Positions 41,775-51,059 are shown, counted from the first letter of the stretch. The stretch: 63,274 bases of DNA from Sedimentisphaerales bacterium (GCA_016932095.1 JAFGDN010000038.1:1-63274); one strand, 5' to 3'. The notes: generated by a model not told the origin, from the sequence alone. Translations and numbers: made by a program.

Positions 41775-43391
41775 TTATTGTCCCGCCGGCGAAATATTTA
41801 TTAGAATAACTCCGTGAGGGCGGACCATTGCCTCAAACTGCGCGGTGTATATGCCGATGTCTTTTTGCCGCCAGAGGTCGCGGACATTTTGTTTGCCCGA
41901 TACGCCTAATTGCCCCCAGGTTACTTTGACGGCGTTTGGCTCGCTGCCGATATTGAAAAGGCCGACCGCTTTTGAGCCGTCTTCGAGGTTCTTAACGAGA
42001 ATTTTGCCTTTTCCTGTGAGAGGGATTTCTTTTGCCTGTTCGCATAGCGGGTCCTGATTGATTGCCAAAACCTCGTTGTTTGTCAGCAGGTTAAGTGTAA
42101 ATTCATCGAGCTGGTCGAGTGGGCAGCCCAGAAGCAGGGGGCTTGACCACAGGCACCACAGCGTAATGTGCGAGTATTGCTCATCGGGCGTGAGGCGTGT
42201 GGGACGAGGATTCCCCCAGCCGATGTTTCCGACGACTAACATATCGGCGTCGTTGTAATGGCCGGGGCCATTGAACGAAACCCATTTACTGTGAAGTTTC
42301 CAGATGTCAAGGATTCCCAATGACCAGGACTCGTCTTTGGGCAGTTGTGTTCTGCTCCAGGCGTCGCGGATATCGTTGGTCGTTCGCCAGGAGTTCGCGA
42401 GACGCGCCCATAGGGCCGCCTTTTGAAAAGGCGCGGTGTTTGAAAGCGAGAAAACGACGTCCCTGCCGCTTGCACGAAGGGCGTCTGCCATACGCCTGGT
42501 GTTTTGCTCGTCGTTTGGCTTCCAGTCGTATTTGAGATAGTCGAAGCCCCATTGCGCCCATCGTTTGGCGTCGTTTATATCGAATTTGTATTTGCCGTGT
42601 CGGTGATTTTTGACGTAATTTTCGTAGCCGGTTATTTTTACCCAGGCGCCATTCTCGTTGTCGCTCGACCCGCCTATATTTCCGGCGTATGAGGTTACCC
42701 AGGGTGTCGAGTAAATACCGATTTTCAGCCCCAGCGAATGAACGTAGTCGCAAAGTCCTTTCATATCGGGGAATTTTTCGTTTGGCTGGATGGCATTGAA
42801 TTGGCCGCCGCGTCGGCCCTGCCAGCCGTCGTCTATATTGATATGGGTCCAGCCGTAATTGATAAGCCCGGTATCAAACATTGCTTTTGCCGAATCGCGG
42901 ACGTTTTTTTCTGATACATTCCCCGACCAGCAGTTCCAACTGTTCCAACCCATCGGCGGGGTCAGGGAGATTATCTCGCCGACGATGATTTTCAACGTTC
43001 CTGCGGCTTTCCCCAGTGCGTTTGATGCCTTGAGTGTTACGATATACGTGCCCGGCTTTTCGACCTTGCCGGTAATTCGGCCGGTTTGACTGTCGAGTGT
43101 TAAGCCCTCTGGTAATCCCTTCGCTTCAAAGGTCATCGGCCTGGTTCCCGTCGAGGCGATTGTGAACAAAAACGGGTTACCCGGCCGGACGCCGAAAACC
43201 TTTGCGCTGTTTATTCGCGGCTTGGGCGACTCATTTGGTTTAAGGATATATCGCTCGTCCGGCGGCAGCTTCAACTCATCGGGTGTATATATTTTTGGCC
43301 GGTTGGTCATATTACATCCTGAAATCATAACAACTAAAGCCAACATTATAAATGACGGGTTTCTCATAATCGCAGTTATTTTCCTGGTCAT
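41775..43391 (-). CDS. GH27-like alpha-galactosidase lipoprotein with Ig-like domain
   Basis: 538 residues. Signal peptide with lipobox ISGC, a linker, a putative Ig-like (He_PIG) beta domain with LTLDSQTGRITGKVEKPGTY (about 95-130), then a GH27 TIM barrel: TPPMGWNSWNCW, GWTHINIDDGWQG, GLKIGIYSTPW, FDYLKYDW with the nucleophile Asp, and TTNDIRDAW with the acid/base Asp. The C-terminal beta domain ends with GVILINISPA. Predicted to cleave terminal alpha-galactosyl residues in the periplasm or at the cell surface. The ATG eight codons later (43367) is an alternative start. Confidence 0.88.
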   Translation of the reverse strand: MTRKITAIMRNPSFIMLALVVMISGCNMTNRPKIYTPDELKLPPDERYILKPNESPKPRINSAKVFGVRPGNPFLFTIASTGTRPMTFEAKGLPEGLTLDSQTGRITGKVEKPGTYIVTLKASNALGKAAGTLKIIVGEIISLTPPMGWNSWNCWSGNVSEKNVRDSAKAMFDTGLINYGWTHINIDDGWQGRRGGQFNAIQPNEKFPDMKGLCDYVHSLGLKIGIYSTPWVTSYAGNIGGSSDNENGAWVKITGYENYVKNHRHGKYKFDINDAKRWAQWGFDYLKYDWKPNDEQNTRRMADALRASGRDVVFSLSNTAPFQKAALWARLANSWRTTNDIRDAWSRTQLPKDESWSLGILDIWKLHSKWVSFNGPGHYNDADMLVVGNIGWGNPRPTRLTPDEQYSHITLWCLWSSPLLLGCPLDQLDEFTLNLLTNNEVLAINQDPLCEQAKEIPLTGKGKILVKNLEDGSKAVGLFNIGSEPNAVKVTWGQLGVSGKQNVRDLWRQKDIGIYTAQFEAMVRPHGVILINISPAGQ

Positions 43392-43591
43392 TGAGCGTTT
43401 ATCGGTTTCGCAACATTATCTTTGCGGTGAAACTTTAATCTTTTGCCCGTGTATTATCAAGTTTATGCTAAAAATGGTCAAAAAATGAATTCCCAAGTTA
43501 AGTAAAATTAAGGAAAATACTTGTGAACCGTATTTTTTACTATATCGTAACGGATACAATAAAAGTTCCTGATTAATTTTGGAGGTCAAAA

Positions 43592-44164
43592 ATGAAACTG
43601 AAGGGGTCACAAACGGAAAAGAATCTGCTGGCGGCGTTCGCAGGCGAATCACAGGCGAGAAACCGTTATACCTACTTTGCGAGCCAGGCGAAAAAAGAGG
43701 GCTTTGAGCAGATAGCGGCGATTTTCGAAGAGACGGCCGGCCAGGAAAAAGAGCATGCTAAAAGGGAGTTCAAGTTTCTCGAAGGCGGCGAGGTGGAGAT
43801 AACGGCTGCATATCCGGCGGGCGTCATAGGCAGCACCCTTGAAAACCTAAAGGACGCGGCCGCAGGCGAAAATTACGAATGCACCCAGATGTACCCGTCG
43901 TTTGCCGAAATCGCTGAAAAAGAGGGTTTCAGGGAAATCGCTGCGTTTTTCAAAAGCATAAGCATCGCGGAAAACCATCACAAGGAAAGATACCTCGCCC
44001 TTGCGAAAAATGTCGAGGAAGGTCTTGTTTTTAAGCGGCCTCAGAAGGTTCGCTGGGTGTGCAGGAACTGCGGCTACGTTCACGAGGGGACAACCGCGCT
44101 TAATGTCTGTCCCCTGTGCCAGCATCCGCAAGGTTTTTATGAGCTTGAGGCGACGAATTTTTAA
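43592..44164 (+). CDS. rbr: Rubrerythrin
   Basis: 190 residues: an N-terminal four-helix di-iron domain (E-x-x-A-R-x-R-Y motifs AFAGESQARNRYTYFASQ and EETAGQEKEHAKREFKF) and a C-terminal rubredoxin-like zinc/iron domain (VCRNCGYVHEG ... CPLCQHPQGFYE). Reduces hydrogen peroxide using electrons from rubredoxin. GGAGGT lies eight bases before the ATG. First gene of a long plus-strand oxidant-defence group. Confidence 0.95.
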   Translation: MKLKGSQTEKNLLAAFAGESQARNRYTYFASQAKKEGFEQIAAIFEETAGQEKEHAKREFKFLEGGEVEITAAYPAGVIGSTLENLKDAAAGENYECTQMYPSFAEIAEKEGFREIAAFFKSISIAENHHKERYLALAKNVEEGLVFKRPQKVRWVCRNCGYVHEGTTALNVCPLCQHPQGFYELEATNF

Positions 44165-44202
44165 TAGGTAACCGCCTCACTGTGAATAAGGATTTTGCCT
44201 AT

Positions 44203-44805
44203 ATGAAGGTTATCGGGAAATTTGCGAAGATTATGGTGCTTGCAGCGGCCTTGGGTATTCTTTTTTGTGCCGGCTGTAGTAAGGAGTGTAAAATGGAACA
44301 GCGTGCAAATATAGTTACTATGAAAGGTAAGCAGGTTACGCTGATGGGAACTGCGATTAAGGTCGGGCAAAAGGCCCCGGATTTTGAGGTTGTCGCCAAT
44401 GATTTGACAAAGCTTAAATTCTCGAAATTTGCCGGCAAAACCTGTATCATTGCGTCGGTGCCGTCGCTGGATACGCCGGTCTGCGATATGGAGACGCGCA
44501 AGTTTAATGAAAAGGCGGCCGACCTCGGCGCAGATGTAGTTGTGTTGACCATTAGCATGGATTTGCCGTTTGCGCAAAAGCGGTGGTGCGGGGCTGCCGG
44601 CATAAAGAACGTTACGACGCTGTCGGACCATCGTGACGCGTCGTTCGGCAAGGCGTATGGTGTGTTGATAAAAGACCTTCGGCTGCTGGCAAGGGCGGTA
44701 TTCATAGTTGATAAGACAGGTTTCGTGCGTTATATTCAGATAGTGCCTGAGGTTGCCAGTGAGCCGGATTACGACGCCGCCCTAAATACCGTGAGGAAAT
44801 TGTAG
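44203..44805 (+). CDS. tpx: Thiol peroxidase, Tpx type
   Basis: 200 residues from ATG 44203. It has a thioredoxin-like peroxidase domain with ASVPSLDTPVCDMETRKF (peroxidatic Cys) and RWCGAAGIKNV (resolving Cys), the atypical 2-Cys arrangement. Oddly the N-terminus reads as a lipoprotein signal (MKVIGKFAKIMVLAAALG ... FCAGC). A second ATG at 44293 (MEQRANIVTMKGK) has a stronger AAGGAG seven bases upstream and gives a 170-residue form matching the usual cytoplasmic Tpx length, so two starts could make an exported and a cytoplasmic form. Same direction as rbr, 17 bases after it by the GTG option at 44182. Confidence 0.88.
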   Translation: MKVIGKFAKIMVLAAALGILFCAGCSKECKMEQRANIVTMKGKQVTLMGTAIKVGQKAPDFEVVANDLTKLKFSKFAGKTCIIASVPSLDTPVCDMETRKFNEKAADLGADVVVLTISMDLPFAQKRWCGAAGIKNVTTLSDHRDASFGKAYGVLIKDLRLLARAVFIVDKTGFVRYIQIVPEVASEPDYDAALNTVRKL

Positions 44806-44832
44806 AGGGACAATGAAAGGGGTTTTCAATTT

Positions 44833-46017
44833 ATGGTAAACGAGATTAAACCTAATATATATTCGGTGGGCGCGCTCGACTGGGACAGGCGCCTGTTTGA
44901 TGAGCTGATTCCGCTGCCCGACGGCACCAGTTACAACTCATATCTGATAAAGGGAAGCGAAAAAACCGCGCTTTTGGACGCCGTTGACCCGACAAAAACC
45001 CGCATTCTGCTGGATAATCTCACAAAGGCGGGGGTCGATAAAATCGATTACCTTGTTGCCCATCACGCCGAGCAGGACCATTCCGGCTCGATTCCCGACG
45101 TGCTTTTGCTGTATCCTGGCGCAAAGGTCGTAACCAATGCCAAATGCAAAACGTTCCTAATGGACCTCCTGAATATCGCTGAGGAAAAATTCATCACAAT
45201 CGAGGACGGCCAAAAGTTGTCGCTTGGCGACAAGACATTGCAGTTTGTTTTCATCCCCTGGGTTCACTGGCCCGAGACGATGGGAACATATGTTCCCGAG
45301 GACAGGATTTTCTTTTCCTGCGATTTTTTCGGGTCTCACCTCGCGTCGTCGAGCGTGTTTGTGGAAGATGAGCCGTTCGTTTATGAATGCGCAAAAAGAT
45401 ATTACGCCGAGATTATGATGCCCTTCAGGGCCGCGATTAAAAACAACCTCAAAAAGATGGAGCCGCTCGCGATAGAAATGATAGCGCCAAGCCACGGCCC
45501 GGTATATCAAAGACCGCAGTTCATAATAGATGCTTACAGGGACTGGGTCAGTGACGAGGTAAAAAACGAGGTTATTGTGGCGTATGTCTCGATGCACGAC
45601 AGCACCCGGATAATGATTGACCATTTCGTTGATTCGCTGAGTGAACAGGGTATAAAGGTAAGGCAATTCAATCTGGTAGGGGTTGACATAGGGAAATTGG
45701 CCATAGCTCTTGTCGATTCGGCCACTGTGGTCATCGGCTCGCCGACGTTTCTGGTCGGAGCGCATCCCGCCGCGGCTTACGCGACGATGCTGACAAATGC
45801 GCTTAGGCCAAAGACACGATTTGTGTCGATTATCGGCTCTTTTGGCTGGGCAGGAAAAATGGTCGAGCAGCTTACGGGATTGCTCGGCAATCTCAAGGTC
45901 GAGGTCATTGGGTCGGTGGTTGCAAAAGGACTGCCTAAAGAAGAGGACTTTGTTGCGTTGGACGGCCTGGCTGATAAGATTGCGCAAAAACACCGTGAAA
46001 TCGGAATATTAAAATAA
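44833..46017 (+). CDS. Flavodiiron protein (oxygen or nitric oxide reductase)
   Basis: 394 residues. The N-terminal metallo-beta-lactamase domain binds the di-iron site: HHAEQDHSG, then WPETMGTY, SCDFFGSHL, and SHGPVYQRPQ. The C-terminal flavodoxin domain binds FMN (AYVSMHDSTRIM, GSPTFLVGAHPA). Such proteins reduce O2 to water or NO to N2O with electrons from rubredoxin; a rubredoxin gene is in the same group at 51538. The position between tpx and dfx supports an O2-scavenging role in an anaerobe. Confidence 0.94.
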   Translation: MVNEIKPNIYSVGALDWDRRLFDELIPLPDGTSYNSYLIKGSEKTALLDAVDPTKTRILLDNLTKAGVDKIDYLVAHHAEQDHSGSIPDVLLLYPGAKVVTNAKCKTFLMDLLNIAEEKFITIEDGQKLSLGDKTLQFVFIPWVHWPETMGTYVPEDRIFFSCDFFGSHLASSSVFVEDEPFVYECAKRYYAEIMMPFRAAIKNNLKKMEPLAIEMIAPSHGPVYQRPQFIIDAYRDWVSDEVKNEVIVAYVSMHDSTRIMIDHFVDSLSEQGIKVRQFNLVGVDIGKLAIALVDSATVVIGSPTFLVGAHPAAAYATMLTNALRPKTRFVSIIGSFGWAGKMVEQLTGLLGNLKVEVIGSVVAKGLPKEEDFVALDGLADKIAQKHREIGILK

Positions 46018-46081
46018 CGGCTTATGTTATGGTGAGATGAATCGGAACGGTTAATTCATTTTGATTTGAAAGGGGTAAACA

Positions 46082-46459
46082 ATGGCAGCTAAACTTGAGA
46101 TTTACAAATGCCAGAAGTGCGGTAATATTGTTGAGGTGTTGCATGGAGGCGCCGGCGAGCTGGTTTGTTGCGGCCAGCCGATGGAAAAACTGACCGCCAA
46201 AACCGCAGACGCCGGAAAGGAAAAGCACGTGCCGGTAATAGAAAAACTTGCCGACGGCTTCAAGGTCAAAATAGGCAGTATCCCTCATCCGATGGAGGAA
46301 AAGCACTATATCGAATGGATAGAGCTGCTGGCAGATGGAATGGCTTATCGCAGGTTCCTTAAACCCGGCGATATTCCTGAGGCGGTATTCAATATCAAAG
46401 CAGCAACCGTTTCGGCACGGGAGCACTGCAACGTTCACGGCCTCTGGGAGGGCAGGTGA
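46082..46459 (+). CDS. dfx: Desulfoferrodoxin, superoxide reductase
   Basis: 125 residues with an N-terminal desulforedoxin domain (YKCQKCG ... LVCCGQPM, four Cys) and the catalytic C-terminal SOR domain ([14 protein letters not shown] with His ligands, and [10 protein letters not shown] with Cys/His ligands). Reduces superoxide to hydrogen peroxide without making O2; electrons come from rubredoxin. Ribosome binding site GAAAGGGG precedes the ATG. The next two genes are a ferritin-like protein and nqrB. Confidence 0.96.
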   Translation: MAAKLEIYKCQKCGNIVEVLHGGAGELVCCGQPMEKLTAKTADAGKEKHVPVIEKLADGFKVKIGSIPHPMEEKHYIEWIELLADGMAYRRFLKPGDIPEAVFNIKAATVSAREHCNVHGLWEGR

Positions 46460-46493
46460 AAATCAGGATTACTAACGCAGAAGGAGATGAATA

Positions 46494-46982
46494 ATGGCTA
46501 TAACTTTCAATTTGGATGAAATCTTCGAAATGGCCGAGCAGATTGAGCGAAACGCCGCGAAATTTTATCACGAGGCGTCCAAAAAGGCCTCGGACAAGAA
46601 AATCATTAAAACGTTTATCGACCTGGCGGCGATGGAAGACGGCCATATGAAAACCTTTCAGGATATGAGAAAAGCGCTCAGTCCCGAAGAAAAAGATACG
46701 ACGGCTTTTGACCCCGAAAACCAGGCCGTATTGTATCTGCAGGCAATGGCCGACAGTCACGGAACCGAGGGGAAAAAAGAACGCGACGTGATGCTGACCG
46801 GCAGCGAATCTCTGCGGGAGGTTTTCGAAATAGCTATTACCGCTGAAAAGAACTCGGTGGTGTTTTATACGGCTCTTAAGGAGCTTGTTGAACAGACGGG
46901 CCGGGACAAGGTTGATACAATCATTAATGAAGAGCTGGGGCATCTGGCGCTGCTGAAACTCCATCTTGCCAGTATCGGGTGA
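46494..46982 (+). CDS. Ferritin-like (rubrerythrin-like) di-iron protein
   Basis: 162 residues: two helical E-x-x-H repeats (AEQIERNAAKFYHEASKK ... MEDGHMKTF and FEIAITAEKNSVVFYTAL ... NEELGHLALLKL), the four-helix di-iron core. It lacks the C-terminal rubredoxin domain. Probably a peroxidase or iron-binding protein in the same stress group. AAGGAG before the ATG. Confidence 0.85.
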   Translation: MAITFNLDEIFEMAEQIERNAAKFYHEASKKASDKKIIKTFIDLAAMEDGHMKTFQDMRKALSPEEKDTTAFDPENQAVLYLQAMADSHGTEGKKERDVMLTGSESLREVFEIAITAEKNSVVFYTALKELVEQTGRDKVDTIINEELGHLALLKLHLASIG

Positions 46983-47027
46983 GACGGTTATTTAAATAAG
47001 AGTTGCGAATCATTGGGTCATGGACGA

Positions 47028-48065
47028 ATGCCGGCCAAACCGAAGACAATACTGGCTAAGCAGCCTATCAATCGTCGGGTTCTCTGGGCTTTGATGCCCT
47101 GTGTTGCGGGCAGTATTTACTATTTCGGCTGGCGATGTCTTTGGTTGGTTCTGCTGGCGGCAGCGGTCGGTTTTATAACAGAATACGTTTTTACAAGGCG
47201 GCGAGGCGAACCGGTCAGCGAGGCGGTCTTTGTTACGACCACTATTTTCGCCCTGATAATGCCGCCCACGGTCCCCTGGCATGTTGTCGTAATCGGCGTC
47301 GCCTTTGCCGTGATTTTTGCCAAGGAGGTCTTCGGCGGCTATCGATATAACATCTTTAATCCCGCTATGGCAGGGCGATGTTTTGTCTATATCTGTTTTC
47401 CGGTTGCCCTGACGGCCATATGGTCTGCCCCGGCACAGGGTATATGGGGAGGTTTGGCTCGCTGGACCACTGCTGACTCGCCTGATGCGGTTACAGGGGC
47501 TACGCCGATGGCGTATTTCAAAACAGGCAAACTCGTAGCGAAAAGTAATGCGACTGAGGCAATTCCCTTTCAAATAAATGAAGGCGAACAGTTCTACATC
47601 ACGAAAACGAATTTGTATAAGTCCCTGATTCTCGGCAGAATCAGCGGGACAATGGGCGTCACCAGTGCAATACTTATTCTCATCGGCGGGCTGTATCTTT
47701 TTGTCACAAAAACTGCTAATCGTGGCATCATTTTGTCACTTGTAACAAGCTATGCAGTCCTCAATCAGGCGCTTTATATGTTAGGTGTTAAGCCCGTCCA
47801 GGATGCCTTGACGGCTTTATTGGGTGGCGGGTTTCTCTTCGGCGCCTTTTTTATGGCCACTGACCCCATAAGCGCTCCCAGGACTGCCGGGGCCAAAATA
47901 ATATACGGGATAATTATAGCCGTCTTTACAACAGTTATTCGTAACTTTTCTATTTTTAACGGCGGCCTGATGTTCTCAATACTCATCGGCAATATGTTCG
48001 CGCCGATTCTGGATTTCGGCGTTCAAAGCTTTAAGAAAAAAGCCGTCGTGAAAGGACAGGCCTGA
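47028..48065 (+). CDS. nqrB: Na+-translocating NADH:quinone oxidoreductase subunit B
   Basis: 345 residues with the NqrB pattern: TTIFALIMPPTVPWHVVVIG, AKEVFGGYRYNIFNPAMAGR, the FMN-Thr site VTGATPMAYFK and AFFMATDPISAPRTAG. The N-terminal soluble extension of about 60 residues seen in Vibrio NqrB is missing, so the protein is nearer in length to RnfD. Multi-spanning inner-membrane subunit of the ion-pumping NADH dehydrogenase. A TTG five codons earlier is an alternative start. Overlaps nqrC by one base (TGATG). No nqrA gene precedes it, although nqrA normally opens the operon. Confidence 0.88.
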   Translation: MPAKPKTILAKQPINRRVLWALMPCVAGSIYYFGWRCLWLVLLAAAVGFITEYVFTRRRGEPVSEAVFVTTTIFALIMPPTVPWHVVVIGVAFAVIFAKEVFGGYRYNIFNPAMAGRCFVYICFPVALTAIWSAPAQGIWGGLARWTTADSPDAVTGATPMAYFKTGKLVAKSNATEAIPFQINEGEQFYITKTNLYKSLILGRISGTMGVTSAILILIGGLYLFVTKTANRGIILSLVTSYAVLNQALYMLGVKPVQDALTALLGGGFLFGAFFMATDPISAPRTAGAKIIYGIIIAVFTTVIRNFSIFNGGLMFSILIGNMFAPILDFGVQSFKKKAVVKGQA

Positions 48066-48688
48066 TGCGAGAGAAACGCTGGTTTGCCCCTGTGTATATG
48101 TTTATCGTAACCGCGATGTTCAGTTCGGTGGTCATCGGATTTGCCCGGCGAACGCAAAACCTCGTAGAGGCAAACGCCCGGCTTGCCCTCGAAACAGCCG
48201 TCCTGCAGGTTATCCCTCAGTTATACAGCGAAGATGCGAGTCGTCTGGAATTGCACAGGATATTTGTCGAGCAGGTAAGCGAGCCAACCGATGAATCAGG
48301 CGGGGCTTACGTTTACAAAAAAGACAGCCGAATCGAGGCCTATGCCGTTCCTTTTTCAGGCAGGGGCTTCTGGGCGACTATCAGCGGCGTTGTCGGTGTT
48401 AAGCCGGATAAGAAAACCGTTACGGGCATTGCTTTTTACGAGCAGAGCGAAACGCCCGGTCTCGGCGCAGAAATAACCAAACCGGCTTTTAAAAACCAGT
48501 TCCCTGGCAGGATACTAGCACAGAAGGCGGAACCGCTCAAAATGAAAAGACCGGGTGAGCCGCTCGCTGAAAATGAATATCACGCCGTAACAGGCGCGAC
48601 CCAGACCAGTACGCGCCTCGAAAAAATAATCAATGATGCCCTGGTTCTATGGCGGGAGAAATTGGAGAAAGGGGGCGGCACAAATTGA
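48065..48688 (+). CDS. nqrC: Na+-NQR subunit C
   Basis: 207 residues with one N-terminal membrane helix, an FMN-binding domain (PFSGRGFWATISGVVGVK, EQSETPGLGAEI) and AVTGATQTSTRLEKIIND, whose Thr carries the covalent FMN. It faces the periplasm. Overlaps the start of nqrB's stop (TGATG) and the nqrD TTG (TTGA). Confidence 0.9.
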   Translation: MREKRWFAPVYMFIVTAMFSSVVIGFARRTQNLVEANARLALETAVLQVIPQLYSEDASRLELHRIFVEQVSEPTDESGGAYVYKKDSRIEAYAVPFSGRGFWATISGVVGVKPDKKTVTGIAFYEQSETPGLGAEITKPAFKNQFPGRILAQKAEPLKMKRPGEPLAENEYHAVTGATQTSTRLEKIINDALVLWREKLEKGGGTN

Positions 48689-49311
48689 GTCCCTCGGCGA
48701 GAAAATCGAATCTCTTTATCGAAGGGCTTTGGGACAATAATCCCGTTTTCAGGCAGGTCCTCGGTATCTGCAGCACGCTGGCCGTTACCAACCTCGTGCT
48801 CAATACAATGGTTATGTGCGCAGGCCTGATTTTTACGTTGTCGCTCAGCTCCGCCACCGTGTCTGTCCTGCGAAAGTCGATGCCGCGGAATATCCGGATG
48901 ATGGTCGAGACGCTGATAATCGCGTTTTACGTCATCATTGTCGATATATTGCTAAAGGCCTATTGGCCCCAGATGAGCGCAAATCTCGGCCCCTATGTCG
49001 GGCTTATTATTACCAATTGCATCGTTATGGGCCGCTGCGAGGCCTGCGGCATTTCCAGTCCACCCGCAAGGGCCTTTCTCGACGGTCTGTTCAACGCCCT
49101 CGGTTACTCCTTTATTTTGCTGATTATCGCCGTGTTTCGCGAGGTTCTCGGGATGGGAACCCTGCTCGAATTGCCTGTTCCGTTCTTCATCGGGCCTTAC
49201 TGGGATAAGTGGATTATTATGGTTATGCCGCCGGGAGCGTTTTTTATGCTTGCAGTTGTGGTCTGGGTATTTCGTTCGATTCAGATGAAAAAAGAGGTGA
49301 CGGCAAAATGA
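48685..49311 (+). CDS. nqrD: Na+-NQR subunit D
   Basis: 208 residues from a TTG at 48685 that overlaps the nqrC stop. The NqrD signature is clear: DNNPVFRQVLGICSTLAVT, VDILLKAYWPQMS, VGLIITNCIVMGRCEAC (NqrD-like, not RnfE-like), DGLFNALGYS, PPGAFF. One Cys pair member of the inter-subunit iron-sulfur site (GRCEAC) is here. Six membrane helices predicted. The start is set by the overlap and by the usual 210-residue length. Confidence 0.9.
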   Translation: MSPSARKSNLFIEGLWDNNPVFRQVLGICSTLAVTNLVLNTMVMCAGLIFTLSLSSATVSVLRKSMPRNIRMMVETLIIAFYVIIVDILLKAYWPQMSANLGPYVGLIITNCIVMGRCEACGISSPPARAFLDGLFNALGYSFILLIIAVFREVLGMGTLLELPVPFFIGPYWDKWIIMVMPPGAFFMLAVVVWVFRSIQMKKEVTAK

Positions 49312-49910
49312 ATATATCCGCGGAAATATGGCAGGCGTTCGTTGTATGCGTAGCGGCGATTTTCACACAGAACATACTATTGAGCTACTTTCTCGGCCTG
49401 TGCCCGTTTATAGGAGTCTCGCGTGAAATCAAGGCCGCCTTCGGCCTCGGCGCAGCGGTCATATTCGTTATGGTCTCGACGTGTATGCTCAACTGGCTGG
49501 CATATCGTTATGTGCTCCTGCCCCTCAACCTGCATTTTTTCAGGTTTATCCTGTTCATAGTCATTATCGCTGCCTTTGTGCAGTTCGTCGAAATGGTTAT
49601 AGACAGGTTTTCGCCTCGCCTGTATCAGACACTGGGGGTGTTCCTGCCGCTTATAACCGTCAATTGCGCCATTCTTGGGGCGTCGCTGTTTATGGTTATT
49701 CGTAATTATACTTTTATAGTGGCGGTTGGTTACGGCCTCGGAAGCGGCATCGGCTGGTTTGTTGCTATTGTCGCGATGGCCGGCATCAGACAGAAGCTCA
49801 AAAACGACCGAATCCCGCCCGGCCTGCAGGGTGCCGGTATCACGCTCATCATAACGGGTCTGATGGCGCTGGCTTTTATCGGTTTTACAGGAGTGCTGCA
49901 GGGAGGTTGA
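49308..49910 (+). CDS. nqrE: Na+-NQR subunit E
   Basis: 200 residues starting at ATG 49308, overlapping nqrD by 4 bases with GAGGTGA upstream. NqrE motifs: FTQNILLSYFLGLCPFIGVS, LPLITVNCAILGASLFM, RIPPGLQGAGITLIITGLMALAF. Six membrane helices; its cysteines (LGLCPF, VNCAI) complete the membrane iron-sulfur centre with NqrD. Similarity is clearly to NqrE rather than RnfA. Confidence 0.91.
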   Translation: MNISAEIWQAFVVCVAAIFTQNILLSYFLGLCPFIGVSREIKAAFGLGAAVIFVMVSTCMLNWLAYRYVLLPLNLHFFRFILFIVIIAAFVQFVEMVIDRFSPRLYQTLGVFLPLITVNCAILGASLFMVIRNYTFIVAVGYGLGSGIGWFVAIVAMAGIRQKLKNDRIPPGLQGAGITLIITGLMALAFIGFTGVLQGG

Positions 49911-49935
49911 CCGCCGTTTTTTTCGGAAAGTCCGG

Positions 49936-51039
49936 ATGGCACAGGAAATTTTAGTCGCTGTATTGATAGTGAGCTTGACAAGCGCCGCCCTGGCGACGTT
50001 GCTGGCCGTCTCGGAAAGGTTCCTGTCCGATTACGGCCAGTGTCGCGTCCTGCTCAATGATGAGAAAGAAATCACCGTGCAGGGTGGAAAAACTCTTCTC
50101 TCGGTTCTCTCGGATAATAAAATCTTCATACCGAGCGCCTGCGGCGGCAGGGGAACCTGCGGTTTATGCAAGTTGAAGGTTCAGGAAGGCGCCGGCCTGC
50201 TTTTGCCGACCGAAGAGCCGTATCTCAATCAGCAGGAGAGAGATTCCGGAGTTCGCCTTTCCTGCCAGGTAAAAGTCCGAAACGACCTCAAAATTCAGAT
50301 ACCCGAAGAATTGTTTAATATTCGCGAGTTTACCTGCAAATGCGCTGAAATCACTGACCTGACTCACGATATCAAACAATTCCGTTTTGAGCTTGTCGAG
50401 CCGGACAAAATTGACTATATCCCCGGCCAGTATATTCAGCTTTTGACGCCTGTTTATGAAAAAAGCAGTGAAGAGGTTTACAGGGCATATTCTGTTTCAG
50501 GCGACCCGGCCGACAAAAATCATATCGAGCTGATTATTCGTTATGTTCCCGGCGGTATCTGCACCACGTATTGTTTTAAATATCTCAAGGTCGGTGATGA
50601 GGTCAGATTCAACGGTCCTTACGGGCAGTTCAGATTAACGGATACCGATTCGCCCGTCGTCTTTATCGCGGGCGGCTCGGGTATGGCCCCGATTAAATGT
50701 ATCCTGCATCATATGAAAAATAACGGTATTAAGCGCACAGCCGTGTATTATTTCGGCGCAAAGAAAGTCAAAGATATGTTTATGCAGGATTTAATGAAGA
50801 AATTTCAGGATGAGTTACCGGATTTTAAGTTTATACCTGCGGTTTCTTCACCCGACCCTGACGAAAAATGGGACGGCCAGAAGGGACTCGTCACCGAAGT
50901 GGTCAAGCGCGACCTTAAAAACGCCGCTCAACACGAGGCGTATCTTTGCGGCAGTCCCGGTCTGGTTGACGCCGCTGAAAAAGTTCTTGTTGAACTTGGC
51001 TTGACCGAAGATAAAATCTTTTACGATAAATTTGCGTAA
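49936..51039 (+). CDS. nqrF: Na+-NQR subunit F, NADH dehydrogenase subunit
   Basis: 367 residues, electron-input subunit. One membrane helix at the N-terminus, a 2Fe-2S domain with Cys69, Cys75, Cys78 (PSACGGRGTCGLCKL) and Cys110 (RLSCQV), spacing as in Vibrio NqrF, then FAD-binding RAYSVSGDP and the NADH domain FIAGGSGMAPIKCILHHM. Its presence identifies the complex as NQR rather than Rnf. It is the last nqr gene; nqrA and the maturase apbE are not in the window. Confidence 0.93.
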   Translation: MAQEILVAVLIVSLTSAALATLLAVSERFLSDYGQCRVLLNDEKEITVQGGKTLLSVLSDNKIFIPSACGGRGTCGLCKLKVQEGAGLLLPTEEPYLNQQERDSGVRLSCQVKVRNDLKIQIPEELFNIREFTCKCAEITDLTHDIKQFRFELVEPDKIDYIPGQYIQLLTPVYEKSSEEVYRAYSVSGDPADKNHIELIIRYVPGGICTTYCFKYLKVGDEVRFNGPYGQFRLTDTDSPVVFIAGGSGMAPIKCILHHMKNNGIKRTAVYYFGAKKVKDMFMQDLMKKFQDELPDFKFIPAVSSPDPDEKWDGQKGLVTEVVKRDLKNAAQHEAYLCGSPGLVDAAEKVLVELGLTEDKIFYDKFA

Positions 51040-51059
51040 AATAGCGAGGTCAATGGGAG

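Noticed and set aside
47028-51039. Rnf complex
   Set aside because: RnfD- and RnfG-like lengths suggested Rnf, but the D, E and F subunits carry NQR signatures and no RnfB or RnfC is present.
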